From contig NZ_CP122458.1 in the NCBI RefSeq assembly GCF_032598905.1, positions 5,853,001 to 5,917,000 of the forward strand: DNA of 64,000 bases. The letters are read 5' to 3'. Under the pieces are notes generated by a model. That model saw nothing but the letters and a program-made list of their open reading frames with translations, did no database searches and was not told where the DNA came from. Shown one piece after another: positions 45,905-53,975 of the stretch (position 1 is its first letter; each line of letters opens with the position of its first letter). A program made the position numbers and the translations under genes. This DNA is from Streptomyces sp. 11x1 (GTDB taxonomy: Bacteria > Actinomycetota > Actinomycetes > Streptomycetales > Streptomycetaceae).

Positions 45905-47473
45905 ATGTTCCGCAGCGAGTACGCAGACGTCCCACCCCTCGAACTCCCCATCCACGACGCCGTCCTGGGCCGGGCCGCCGAGTTCGGCGAGCTGCCCGCA
46001 CTGATCGACGGAGTCGACGGCACGACGCTCACGTACGAACAACTGGACCGCTTCCACCGCCGGCTCGCGGCCGCGTTCGCCGAGGCGGGCGTCCGCAAGG
46101 GCGACGTCCTCGCCCTGCACAGCCCCAACACGATCGCCTACCCGACGGCGTTCTACGCGGCCACCCGCGCGGGCGCCACCGTCACCACCGTGCACCCGCT
46201 GGCCACCCCCGGTGAGATGGCCACACAGCTCCAGGACTCCGGGGCGAGCTGGATCGTCACGGTCTCACCGCTGCTGGAGACCGCCCGCGCCGCCGCCGAA
46301 CGTGTCGGCGGCGTACGGGAGATCTTCGTCTGCGACAGCGCCCCCGGCCACCGCTCGCTGATCGACATGCTCGCCTCCGCCGCGCCCGAACCGGCCGTCG
46401 GCATCGACCCGGTGACGGACCTCGCGGCCCTGCCGTACTCCTCCGGCACGACCGGCGTCCCCAAGGGCGTCATGCTCACCCACCGGTCCATCGCCACCAA
46501 CCTCGCCCAGCTCGAACCGGTCATGCCGGCCGGCCCCGGCGACCGCATCCTCGCCGTTTTGCCGTTTTTTCACATCTATGGCCTCACCGCCCTGATGAAC
46601 GCCCCGCTGCGGCTCGGCGCCACGGTCGTCGTCCTGCCCCGCTTCGACCTGGAGGGCTACCTCAAGGCGATCGCGGACCACCGCATCACCCACCTCTACG
46701 TGGCCCCGCCGATCGTCCTCGCCCTCGCCAAACACCCGGCCGCCGAGCGCTACGACCTCTCCACGGTCCGGCACATCCTCTCCGCCGCCGCACCCCTCGA
46801 CGCCAAGCTCGCCGCAGCCTGCTCCGCCCGCCTCTCCCTGCCGCCCGTCGTCCAGGGCTACGGCATGACCGAACTCTCCCCCTGCTCCCACCTGGTCCCC
46901 CTCGTCCAGGCCGCCGTCGCGCCCCCCGGCACCGTCGGCAAACTCATCGCCGGCACCGAGATGCGGATCGTCTCCCTCGACGACCCCGGCAAGGAGGTCG
47001 GCGTCGGCGAACCCGGCGAGATCGTCATCCGGGGCCCGCAGGTCATGAAGGGCTACCTGGGCCGCCCCCAGGCCACCGCCGACATGATCGACTCCGACGG
47101 CTGGCTCGCCACCGGCGACATCGGCCATGTGGACGCCGACGGCTGGCTGTATGTCGTCGACCGGGTCAAGGAGCTGATCAAGTACAAGGGGTTCCAGGTC
47201 GCCCCCGCCGAACTCGAAGCCCTCCTCGTCACCCACCCCGGCATCGCCGACGCCGCCGTCATCGGCCACTACAACGACGACGGCAACGAGGTCCCGCACG
47301 CCTTCGTCGTCCGCCGGCCCACCGCGCGGGACCTCTCCGAGGGCGAGGTGATGATGTACGTCGCCGAACGCGTCGCCCCCTACAAACGCGTCCGCCACGT
47401 CACCTTCATCGCCGACGTGCCCCGCGCGGCCTCCGGGAAGATCCTGCGCCGCGAACTCAGGGACCGCCTGTGA
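45905..47473 (+). CDS. 4-coumarate:CoA ligase-type acyl-CoA synthetase
   Basis: ATG 45905 follows GAGGAGGAACC and gives 522 residues. Adenylation motifs: YSSGTTGVPKGVMLTH, GYGMTELSP, DGWLATGDIGHVD, VKELIKYKGFQVAPAELE and catalytic Lys512 in PRAASGKILRREL. It closely resembles the S. coelicolor enzyme ScCCL (SCO4383, recalled), which activates cinnamate and 4-coumarate. Plants use this class in phenylpropanoid synthesis, but here it is embedded in a catabolic operon with a carboxylase, so the natural substrate may be a different unsaturated or terpenoid acid. Confidence 0.92.
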   Translation: MFRSEYADVPPLELPIHDAVLGRAAEFGELPALIDGVDGTTLTYEQLDRFHRRLAAAFAEAGVRKGDVLALHSPNTIAYPTAFYAATRAGATVTTVHPLATPGEMATQLQDSGASWIVTVSPLLETARAAAERVGGVREIFVCDSAPGHRSLIDMLASAAPEPAVGIDPVTDLAALPYSSGTTGVPKGVMLTHRSIATNLAQLEPVMPAGPGDRILAVLPFFHIYGLTALMNAPLRLGATVVVLPRFDLEGYLKAIADHRITHLYVAPPIVLALAKHPAAERYDLSTVRHILSAAAPLDAKLAAACSARLSLPPVVQGYGMTELSPCSHLVPLVQAAVAPPGTVGKLIAGTEMRIVSLDDPGKEVGVGEPGEIVIRGPQVMKGYLGRPQATADMIDSDGWLATGDIGHVDADGWLYVVDRVKELIKYKGFQVAPAELEALLVTHPGIADAAVIGHYNDDGNEVPHAFVVRRPTARDLSEGEVMMYVAERVAPYKRVRHVTFIADVPRAASGKILRRELRDRL

Positions 47474-48207
47474 CCGACCTGATCCACCGTGCCCACGACC
47501 GGGGCATCACCACCCTCACCCTCGACTCCCCGGCCAACCGCAACGCCCTCTCGGCGAGGCTGGTCGGGGAGCTGTCGGGCGCGCTCACCCGGTGCGGCGA
47601 GGACGACGGCGTACGCGCCGTCGTCCTCGCCCACACCGGGAACACGTTCTGCGCGGGCGCCGACCTGCGGGACCCGCCCGACCCGAAAGCCATGGTCACG
47701 CTGCTCCGCCAGATCCTCGACCTGCCCGGACCCGTCGTCGCCCGCGTCACCGGCCACGTCCGCGCGGGCGGCCTCGGCCTGCTCGGCGCCTGCGACATCG
47801 CCGCCGCCGGACCCGAGGCCACCTTCGCCCTCACCGAGGTCCGGATCGGCGTCGCCCCCGCCGTCATCTCCCTCACCCTGCGCCCCCGCACCGACCCGCG
47901 CGCCCTCGCCCGCTACTACCTCACCGGCGAGCGGTTCGGCCCCGCCGAGGCCGCCCGTATCGGCCTGCTCACGGCCGCCGGGGACGATGTCGACGACGTC
48001 CTCGCCCCCGTCCTCGACGGACTGCGCCGGGCCTCCCCGACCGCCCTGGCGGAGACGAAACGCCTGCTCACGGCTAAGGTGCTGGAGAACTTCGACCTGG
48101 ACGCGGGTGAACTGACCAGCCTGTCGTCCCGGCTGTTCGCCTCCGCCGACGCCCGCGAGGGCATGACGGCGTTCCTCGAAGGACGGGACCCGGAATGGGT
48201 GTTGTGA
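47470..48207 (+). CDS. Enoyl-CoA hydratase/isomerase family protein
   Basis: A crotonase of 245 residues, coupled by GTGA to the ligase. The CoA-binding region is NTFCAGADLRDPP and the oxyanion-hole stretch is GHVRAGGLGLLGACDIAAAG. At the first catalytic position the usual Glu is Asp (ACDIA), while the second Glu is kept in ALTEVRIGVAP. It could hydrate the carboxylated enoyl-CoA, or act as an isomerase or hydrolase; the Asp substitution makes the assignment uncertain. Confidence 0.88.
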   Translation: MTDLIHRAHDRGITTLTLDSPANRNALSARLVGELSGALTRCGEDDGVRAVVLAHTGNTFCAGADLRDPPDPKAMVTLLRQILDLPGPVVARVTGHVRAGGLGLLGACDIAAAGPEATFALTEVRIGVAPAVISLTLRPRTDPRALARYYLTGERFGPAEAARIGLLTAAGDDVDDVLAPVLDGLRRASPTALAETKRLLTAKVLENFDLDAGELTSLSSRLFASADAREGMTAFLEGRDPEWVL

Positions 48208-48812
48208 GCATGACTGAAACAGGCCCTGGCGTGGATCGCGGCCCCAAGCAGGACCGCAGCCGCGTCACCCGTCAGCGCCTCCTGGAAGCCGCCGTCTCCT
48301 GCCTCGCCGAACACGGCTGGGCCGGCTCCACCGTCTCCGTCGTCGCCGAACGCGCGGGCGTCTCCCGGGGCGCCGCCCAACACCACTTCCGCACCCGCGA
48401 GGACCTGTTCACCGCCGCCGTGGAGTACGTCGCCGAAGAGCGCTCCCTCGCCCTGCGCGCCCTCTTCCCCGAAGGCGCCGCCGACCGCCGGGCCGTCGTC
48501 GCCGCCGTCGTCGACCTCTTCACCGGCCCCCTCTTCCGCGCCGCCCTCCACCTCTGGGTCGCCGCCTCCAACGAGGAACAGCTCCGCTCCCGCGTCACCG
48601 AACTCGAAGCCCGCGTCGGCCGCGAGACCCACCGCATCGCCGTCGACCTCCTGCGCGCCGACGAGACTGTCCCCGGCGTCCGCGAAACCGTCCAGGGCCT
48701 CCTCGACATGGCCCGCGGCCTCGGCCTCGCCAACCTGCTCACCGACGACACCGGCCGCCGCGACAAGGTGGTGGCCCAGTGGGCGGCCCTCCTCGACGAG
48801 AAACTCGGCTGA
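48204..48812 (+). CDS. TetR-family regulator of the acyl-CoA operon
   Basis: GTG 48204 overlaps the hydratase stop (GTGA); ATG 48210 (MTETGPGVDRG) is the alternative. The protein has about 200 residues. The helix-turn-helix is VTRQRLLEAAVSCLAEHGWAG followed by SVVAERAGVSRGAAQHHFRTREDLFTAAV, and the C-terminal domain is all-helical. As the last gene of the operon and with a palindromic operator before the first gene, it is likely an autorepressor released by a pathway acyl-CoA. Confidence 0.9.
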   Translation: MSMTETGPGVDRGPKQDRSRVTRQRLLEAAVSCLAEHGWAGSTVSVVAERAGVSRGAAQHHFRTREDLFTAAVEYVAEERSLALRALFPEGAADRRAVVAAVVDLFTGPLFRAALHLWVAASNEEQLRSRVTELEARVGRETHRIAVDLLRADETVPGVRETVQGLLDMARGLGLANLLTDDTGRRDKVVAQWAALLDEKLG

Positions 48813-48827
48813 GCCGCCCCCGGGACA

Positions 48828-49481
48828 TCAGGGACTCAGCCGCTCCACCGACCACGACCCGTCCGGCTCCGCCACGTACCGCAGCCGGTCGTGCAGCCGG
48901 TTCCACCGCCCCTGCCAGAACTCCACACTCTGCGGCACCACCCGGAAACCACCCCAGTGCGGCGGCACCGGCACCTGCTCGCCCTCCGGATAGCGCGCGA
49001 GCAACTCCTCGTACGTGGCGTCCAGTTCGGCCCGTGAGGAGATCACCGACGACTGCGCGCTGGCCCACGCCCCCAGCTGCGACCCGTGCGGCCGCGTCCG
49101 GAAGTACGCCGCCGTCTCGTCCCGCCCGGTCCGCACCGCCGTCCCCGTCACGATCACCTGCCGGGCCAGCGCGTGCCAGGGGAAGAGCAGCGAGACGTAC
49201 GGGTTCACCGCCAGGTCAAGGGCCTTGCGCGAGTCGTAGTTCGTGTAGAAGACGAAGCCACGCGCGTCGTACGCCTTCATCAGCACCGTACGAGAAGTGG
49301 GGCGCCCCTCCGCGTCGGCCGTCGACACCACCATGGCGTTCGGCTCGAACACCGCCCCCTCCTGTGCGGCCTGGAGGAACCACCGCCCGAACTGCTCCAT
49401 GGGACCGGCGGCCAGCTCGCTCTCGTCGAGCCCGTCGGCACGGTACTGCTTGCGCATGAGAGCGGGATCGTGATCGTTCAC
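48828..49481 (-). CDS. pdxH: Pyridoxamine 5'-phosphate oxidase
   Basis: GTG 49481 ([21 protein letters not shown]) gives 217 residues, the usual length. FMN and substrate residues lie in [64 protein letters not shown] and [17 protein letters not shown]. It oxidises pyridoxine or pyridoxamine 5'-phosphate to pyridoxal 5'-phosphate. Divergent from citrate synthase. Confidence 0.95.
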   Translation of the reverse strand: MNDHDPALMRKQYRADGLDESELAAGPMEQFGRWFLQAAQEGAVFEPNAMVVSTADAEGRPTSRTVLMKAYDARGFVFYTNYDSRKALDLAVNPYVSLLFPWHALARQVIVTGTAVRTGRDETAAYFRTRPHGSQLGAWASAQSSVISSRAELDATYEELLARYPEGEQVPVPPHWGGFRVVPQSVEFWQGRWNRLHDRLRYVAEPDGSWSVERLSP

Positions 49482-49517
49482 ATGGTCATCCTGCCGTATG
49501 AACGGCGGACCGGAGGA

Positions 49518-49563
49518 GAAGTGGCACTGAGTGCCGCCGACCCTCCCTAAAAGTGGCACTCAG
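49518..49563. promoter_or_regulatory. Inverted and direct repeats in the pdxH/citrate synthase promoter
   Basis: GGCACT-G-AGTGCC (49523-49535) is a perfect palindrome. AAGTGGCACT occurs twice (49519-49528 and 49551-49560), the second followed by CAG. A regulator bound here could act on both divergent genes. Confidence 0.5.
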
Positions 49564-49620
49564 GCGTATGGTGCTGGAACCGCCTGTCTCCCTGTCGCAC
49601 ACATCGAGAGGAGCCGCCTG

Positions 49621-50736
49621 ATGTCCGACTTCGACCCCGGCTTTGTACCTGGCCTCGAAGGAGTCGTCGCGTTCGAGACGGAGATCGCCGAACCGGACAA
49701 GGAAGGCGGCGCCCTCCGCTACCGGGGCGTCGACATCGAGGACCTGGTCGGCCACGTCTCCTTCGGCAACGTCTGGGGCCTCCTCGTCGACGGCGCCTTC
49801 CGCCCCGGCCTCCCGCCCGCCGAGCCGTTCCCCATCCCCGTCCACTCCGGCGACATCCGCGTCGACGTCCAGTCCGCGCTCGCCATGCTGGCCCCCGTCT
49901 GGGGCCTCAAACCCCTCCTCGACATCGACGAGGAGCAGGCCCGCGCCGACCTCGCCCGCGCCGCCGTCATGGCCCTCTCCTACGTCGCCCAGTCCGCCCG
50001 CGGCCAGGGCCTGCCCATGGTCCCGCAGCGCGAGATCGACAAGGCCCAGTCCGTCGTGGAACGCTTCATGATCCGCTGGCGCGGCGAGCCCGACCCCAAG
50101 CACGTCGCGGCCGTCGACGCCTACTGGACCAGCGCCGCCGAACACGGAATGAACGCCTCCACCTTCACCGCCCGCGTGATCGCCTCCACCGGCGCGGATG
50201 TCGCCGCCGCCCTCTCCGGCGCCGTCGGCGCCATGTCCGGCCCCCTCCACGGCGGCGCCCCCTCCCGCGTCCTCGGCATGATCGAGGAGATCGAACGCAC
50301 CGGCGACGCCGACGCCTACGTCAAGCAGGCCCTCGACAAGGGCGAACGCCTCATGGGCTTCGGCCACCGCGTCTACCGCGCCGAGGACCCCCGCGCCCGG
50401 GTCCTGCGCCGCACCGCCCGCGACCTCGGCGCCCCCCGCTTCGAGGTCGCCGAAGCCCTGGAGAAGGCGGCCCTGGCAGAACTCCACGCCCGCCGCCCCG
50501 ACCGGGTCCTCGCCACGAACGTCGAGTTCTGGGCGGCCATCGTCCTGGACTTCGCCGAGGTCCCGGCGCACATGTTCACATCGATGTTCACCTGCGCCCG
50601 CACCGCCGGCTGGTCGGCGCACATCCTCGAACAGAAGCGCACCGGCCGACTCGTGCGCCCCTCCGCACGCTACGTGGGACCGGGCGCGCGCAGCCCCCAG
50701 GAGATCGAGGGCTACGCGGACATCGCCGCGCACTAG
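49621..50736 (+). CDS. Citrate synthase (type 2 / CitA-like)
   Basis: ATG 49621 follows AGAGGAGCC and gives 371 residues. Active-site segments are ALRYRGVDIEDLVGHVSF, AAEHGMNASTFTARVIAST, GPLHGGAPSRVL, GFGHRVYRAEDPRARVLR and the final TGRLVRPSARYVGP. It condenses oxaloacetate with acetyl-CoA (or with another acyl-CoA in methylcitrate-type homologues). Streptomyces carries several paralogues, so this may be the minor one. Confidence 0.93.
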   Translation: MSDFDPGFVPGLEGVVAFETEIAEPDKEGGALRYRGVDIEDLVGHVSFGNVWGLLVDGAFRPGLPPAEPFPIPVHSGDIRVDVQSALAMLAPVWGLKPLLDIDEEQARADLARAAVMALSYVAQSARGQGLPMVPQREIDKAQSVVERFMIRWRGEPDPKHVAAVDAYWTSAAEHGMNASTFTARVIASTGADVAAALSGAVGAMSGPLHGGAPSRVLGMIEEIERTGDADAYVKQALDKGERLMGFGHRVYRAEDPRARVLRRTARDLGAPRFEVAEALEKAALAELHARRPDRVLATNVEFWAAIVLDFAEVPAHMFTSMFTCARTAGWSAHILEQKRTGRLVRPSARYVGPGARSPQEIEGYADIAAH

Positions 50737-50753
50737 CGAACGGGACCGTACCG

Positions 50754-51779
50754 TCACGCGGGGCTGAGCAGCCCCGCGTGATGCCGCTCGGCGACGAGCG
50801 GATGCGCCCGCAGCTTCCCCTTCAGCTCGTTGAACCCGTACTCGGCGAACAGCGGATTCCCCGGATCGTCGGTCACACCGGGCGCGGTGGAGGCGTACGG
50901 AAAGACCAGCGGCTCCACCCGGGCGTCGAGCCGGGGGTTGTAGAAGAACGGCACGGAGAACCGCTCGGTCGCTCCGGGCGGGCTCACCACCCGGTGATGG
51001 GTGGCGAGCAGATAGCCGTTCGTCGCCACCTCCAACAACTCCCCGAGGTTCACGACGAACGCGCCCGGAATCGGCGGAACGTCATGGAACAGCCCGTCCG
51101 CCCGCTCCACCTGGAGCCCACCGACCTGGTCCTGCAACAGCAAGGTCAGGAACCCGTAGTCCTTGTGGGCGCCCACCCCCTGATCGGCCCCGTCCCCCGA
51201 ACTCCCCGGATACCGCACCAGCTTCAGCTGCGGATGGGCCCGCTCCCCGAAGATCGGATCGTAGAAATCGGCGGGCGCCCCGATCGAGACCAGCAACTCC
51301 CGCAGCAGCCGCTGCGCCACGGCACTGAGACGGTCGATCCACGCGAGCGCGACGGTCCGCAGCTCCGGCAGGGAGGCGGGCCACTGATTGGGTCCCTGGA
51401 GCCACCAGTACGCCGGCTCCCCGGGCCCGGGACGCCGGACGGCCCGCTCGGCGCCGATGTCCAACTGGTCCCGCCAGTCCCGACTGCCACCCGTCCGCTC
51501 GTCCCCGGTCCGCGTGTAGCCCCGGAAATGCGGCGAGTTGACGTTGTCGAGGGCGAGCCGCTCGGCCTCGGGCAACGCGAAGAACGCCCGCATGGCCGCG
51601 TCGAGCCGCCGGATCTCCTCCCCGATCCCGTGCCCGACGAGTTGGAAGAACCCCACGTCATGCGCGGCACTGTGCAACTGCGCGTGCAACAGCGCCCGCG
51701 CCTCGGGCCCGCGGTCGGCGGCGGAGAGATCGATGATGGGCAGCTGGAGGTACGACGACGTGGTCGCTGAGTTCGTCAT
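50754..51779 (-). CDS. 2-oxoglutarate/Fe(II) oxygenase, isopenicillin N synthase family
   Basis: ATG 51779 (MTNSATTSSYLQLPIIDLSAA) gives 341 residues. The iron ligands are HKD in VGAHKDYGFLTLLL and the distal His in LLATHHRVVSPP; the 2-oxoglutarate Arg lies in TERFSVPFFYNP. The N-terminal DIOX_N region includes FFQLVGHGIG. A leader peptide of the cysteine type precedes it (51859-51936), suggesting that its substrate is tied to sulfur supply. The long upstream extension of the open frame is rejected because it crosses that leader. Confidence 0.9.
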   Translation of the reverse strand: MTNSATTSSYLQLPIIDLSAADRGPEARALLHAQLHSAAHDVGFFQLVGHGIGEEIRRLDAAMRAFFALPEAERLALDNVNSPHFRGYTRTGDERTGGSRDWRDQLDIGAERAVRRPGPGEPAYWWLQGPNQWPASLPELRTVALAWIDRLSAVAQRLLRELLVSIGAPADFYDPIFGERAHPQLKLVRYPGSSGDGADQGVGAHKDYGFLTLLLQDQVGGLQVERADGLFHDVPPIPGAFVVNLGELLEVATNGYLLATHHRVVSPPGATERFSVPFFYNPRLDARVEPLVFPYASTAPGVTDDPGNPLFAEYGFNELKGKLRAHPLVAERHHAGLLSPA

Positions 51780-51819
51780 GAGATGCGTCCGAGCGTGAGA
51801 AGGAGGAACTGCTGGGGCC

Positions 51820-51839
51820 GGGCTCTGAGATCTGAGCCC
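51820..51839 (-). terminator. Stem-loop between leader peptide and oxygenase
   Basis: GGGCTC-TGAGATCT-GAGCCC forms a 6-bp stem with an 8-nt loop, placed 20 bp after the leader stop codon and 41 bp before the oxygenase start. It could be part of an attenuation switch. Confidence 0.4.
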
Positions 51840-51858
51840 TTGAGCGGAAGCTCCGGAT

Positions 51859-51936
51859 TCAGCCGGAAGCCCGACAGCCCATGCTCGTGACGCGCACGAA
51901 GTCCACGTGCCGGCGTCGAACGAGTATCGGAAGCAT
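51859..51936 (-). CDS. 25-residue leader peptide with RRHVD...C motif
   Basis: ATG 51936 opens a 26-codon frame encoding MLPILVRRRHVDFVRVTSMG followed by CRASG and a TGA. The pattern RRHVDxxRVxSxxC is that of short leader peptides found upstream of cysteine and sulfur-assimilation genes in Streptomyces, where the Cys codon near the end is thought to sense charged tRNA-Cys. TATGCT (about 51944-51949) is a plausible -10 close upstream, so the transcript would be almost leaderless. Confidence 0.72.
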   Translation of the reverse strand: MLPILVRRRHVDFVRVTSMGCRASG

Positions 51937-51969
51937 GGTGAAAGCATACTGCGCCCTACGAAACGCAGA

Positions 51970-52043
51970 CGACCCGCAGACTCTGGGTCCCTCCGCCAGA
52001 AGGCGAAGAAGCCGGCCGGACGTACCGGCGAGTCTGCGGGTCG
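51970..52043. other. Long-range 14-bp inverted repeat
   Basis: CGACCCGCAGACTC (51970-51983) and GAGTCTGCGGGTCG (52030-52043) are perfect inverted repeats around a 46-nt loop. They lie just upstream of the leader-peptide promoter and downstream of the PAS gene. The element may be a terminator or a structured RNA. The rest of the 359-bp gap (51937-52295) has a smaller hairpin AGCGTC-CCGGA-GACGCT (52205-52221) and a 12-codon frame MYCNRTREVAAG (52160 to 52122, minus) behind a strong GAGGAGGTGG site. Confidence 0.5.
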
Positions 52044-52295
52044 GGTGACTGCTTGAGATTGGGCCGGCTGCGCGCTCAGTACGCACTGGTCCGGCACCGC
52101 ACTGTGTGTGGTGCTGGGCCGCTAGCCCGCAGCCACCTCACGCGTCCGGTTGCAATACATCTGCCGAACCACCTCCTCTCTCGTGTACCGCACACCTTAA
52201 GAAGCGTCCCGGAGACGCTCAAGTGATTTTCCGAGGGGATTGCCGAGGGATTACTCGACGCCCGCTTCAGCGCCTCCAGGCCCTCGCCGTGGCGC

Positions 52296-53861
52296 CTACT
52301 CCGACGACCTCTCCAGTGCCTCCAGGTCCAGGGCCGCCGCGATGTGTATGGCCACGTCCTCCGCGTAGACCGCGTCCGTGCGTTCGAACGGGGTGCGGCC
52401 CGCGCCGCGGAGGAAGGTGACGACGCCGAGGGTACGGCCGCGGCTGCGGAGGACCGCGCAGAGGGCGTGCACGGTCTCCGGGGGCCACTGGCGCCCCGTG
52501 GCCCACTCGCGGGCCTTCTCCGGTGCGGCCGTACCGGCGCTGGCGCGGACCGAGCCGGCGCGCTCCACGCACTGCAGGGCGGGGTGCCCGGGGCCGTAGC
52601 GGACGGGGATGCCGGCGTGACCGGCGAGATGGCTGGGGCCGGGCCGGCCGGAGGGTGTGGCGGCGGCGCGGACGAGCCGGGCGGGCCCTTCGCCGTCGGC
52701 CATCGACCCTCCGGCCACGCGGTCGATGAGGGCGTGGTCGGCGAAGCCGGCGAGGGCGAAGTCGAGGTGGACGGTGGCGGCCTCGCCGGGGTCCTCGCAC
52801 TCGGAGGCGGCGCGTGCGGCCCGGTGGAGCTGGTTGACGCGGAAGCGGAGCTGCGCGGCCTCCTGCTCGGTCTGTTTGGACTCGGTGATGTCCTGGAAGA
52901 GCCAGCCGACGCCGAGCGGTACGGGCTCCTCGGCGAGGGGGGAGGCGAGGCGGAGGAATCCGCTCCGCCAGCACCGCCGTTTTTCGCCGTCGGGGGTGCG
53001 GACGCCGACCCAGATCTCCGCGGGCGCGGGCGGGGCGCCCTCGGCGAGGACATGGGTGAGGGCGCTCTCCAGTTCCTCTGCGCCCTGGGCGAGCAGTTCG
53101 CCGAGGGGGCGTCCGAGGACGGCCGTGCGGCCGATGCCGAGGGAGCGGGCGGCGTGGGCGTTGACGACGGCGGGGCGCAGGTCGGCGTCGACGAGGACGA
53201 CGCCCCAGGAGGCGTCCTCGAAGAGGGCCTCGCTGAGCGCGATGGACCGTTCGAGATCGATCTGGGCGTGGACCTCGCTGAAGGCGCAGTAGAGGCCTGC
53301 GGGCTTGCCGTCGGGTCCGCGTACGGCGGCGGACTGGGTGCGGACCAGGACGCGCCCGCCGTCCTTGGTGACCAGGGCGAACTCGTGCACCTGTCGGCCG
53401 CTGGCGTGCATGGCGGCCATCAGCCGCCCCTCGACCTCCTCGGCGTCGGCGGTGCGCACCGCCCACCCGGCGAAGCCGCGGCGGCCCACGGCCTCCTCGG
53501 TGCTCCAGCCCAGGATGCGTTCGGCCTCGTGGTTCCAGTGAGTGACGACGCCGTCGGCGTCGAAGGCGCACAGGGCCGCGTCCATCCCGTCGAGGAGGGC
53601 GGCGAGGAGGTCGGAACCACCGGCGTCCGCGCAATCCGTGGAGCCCTCGGTGCCTTCGGTGTCCTCGGTGTTCACCGTGCCCTCGATGTCCTCGGTGTCC
53701 TCGGTGTCGTCGTTCGTCGGGCCGTCTCGCTCGGGCTTGTCGGGCCCGAGTTCGTCGGTGGCCCCGGTACGCCGGGAAGCACTCACCTGAACCCCCTGCA
53801 GGCTGCGTTGCGTCCGCATGTACGGCTGGTACGGCGCGTCGGTTCGCTCACTCGTCATCAT
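52296..53861 (-). CDS. PAS-PAS-GAF sensory protein
   Basis: A 521-residue cytoplasmic protein. An acidic repetitive N-terminus (DTEDTEDIEGT and similar) precedes PAS 1 (about 88-200: LDGMDAALCAFDADGVVTHWNHEAERILGWS), PAS 2 (about 213-330: VVLVDADLRPAVVNAHAARSLGI, GWLFQDITESKQTEQEAA) and a GAF-like domain near the end (ALCAVLRSRGRTLGVVTFLRG). There is no kinase, phosphatase or cyclase domain, so it may be a truncated relative of the Streptomyces PAS/GAF/SpoIIE phosphatases or a partner sensor. Signal unknown. Confidence 0.83.
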   Translation of the reverse strand: MMTSERTDAPYQPYMRTQRSLQGVQVSASRRTGATDELGPDKPERDGPTNDDTEDTEDIEGTVNTEDTEGTEGSTDCADAGGSDLLAALLDGMDAALCAFDADGVVTHWNHEAERILGWSTEEAVGRRGFAGWAVRTADAEEVEGRLMAAMHASGRQVHEFALVTKDGGRVLVRTQSAAVRGPDGKPAGLYCAFSEVHAQIDLERSIALSEALFEDASWGVVLVDADLRPAVVNAHAARSLGIGRTAVLGRPLGELLAQGAEELESALTHVLAEGAPPAPAEIWVGVRTPDGEKRRCWRSGFLRLASPLAEEPVPLGVGWLFQDITESKQTEQEAAQLRFRVNQLHRAARAASECEDPGEAATVHLDFALAGFADHALIDRVAGGSMADGEGPARLVRAAATPSGRPGPSHLAGHAGIPVRYGPGHPALQCVERAGSVRASAGTAAPEKAREWATGRQWPPETVHALCAVLRSRGRTLGVVTFLRGAGRTPFERTDAVYAEDVAIHIAAALDLEALERSSE

Positions 53862-53975
53862 TCAACTCGAACGTGACCCAGCCCACATCTGCTTCACGCA
53901 AGATTTGGACGAAATCGTTGTACGCCGGATTTCCTCCTCACCCTTCTCAGCGTTCCCACGAATCCAGGGGTGCAG

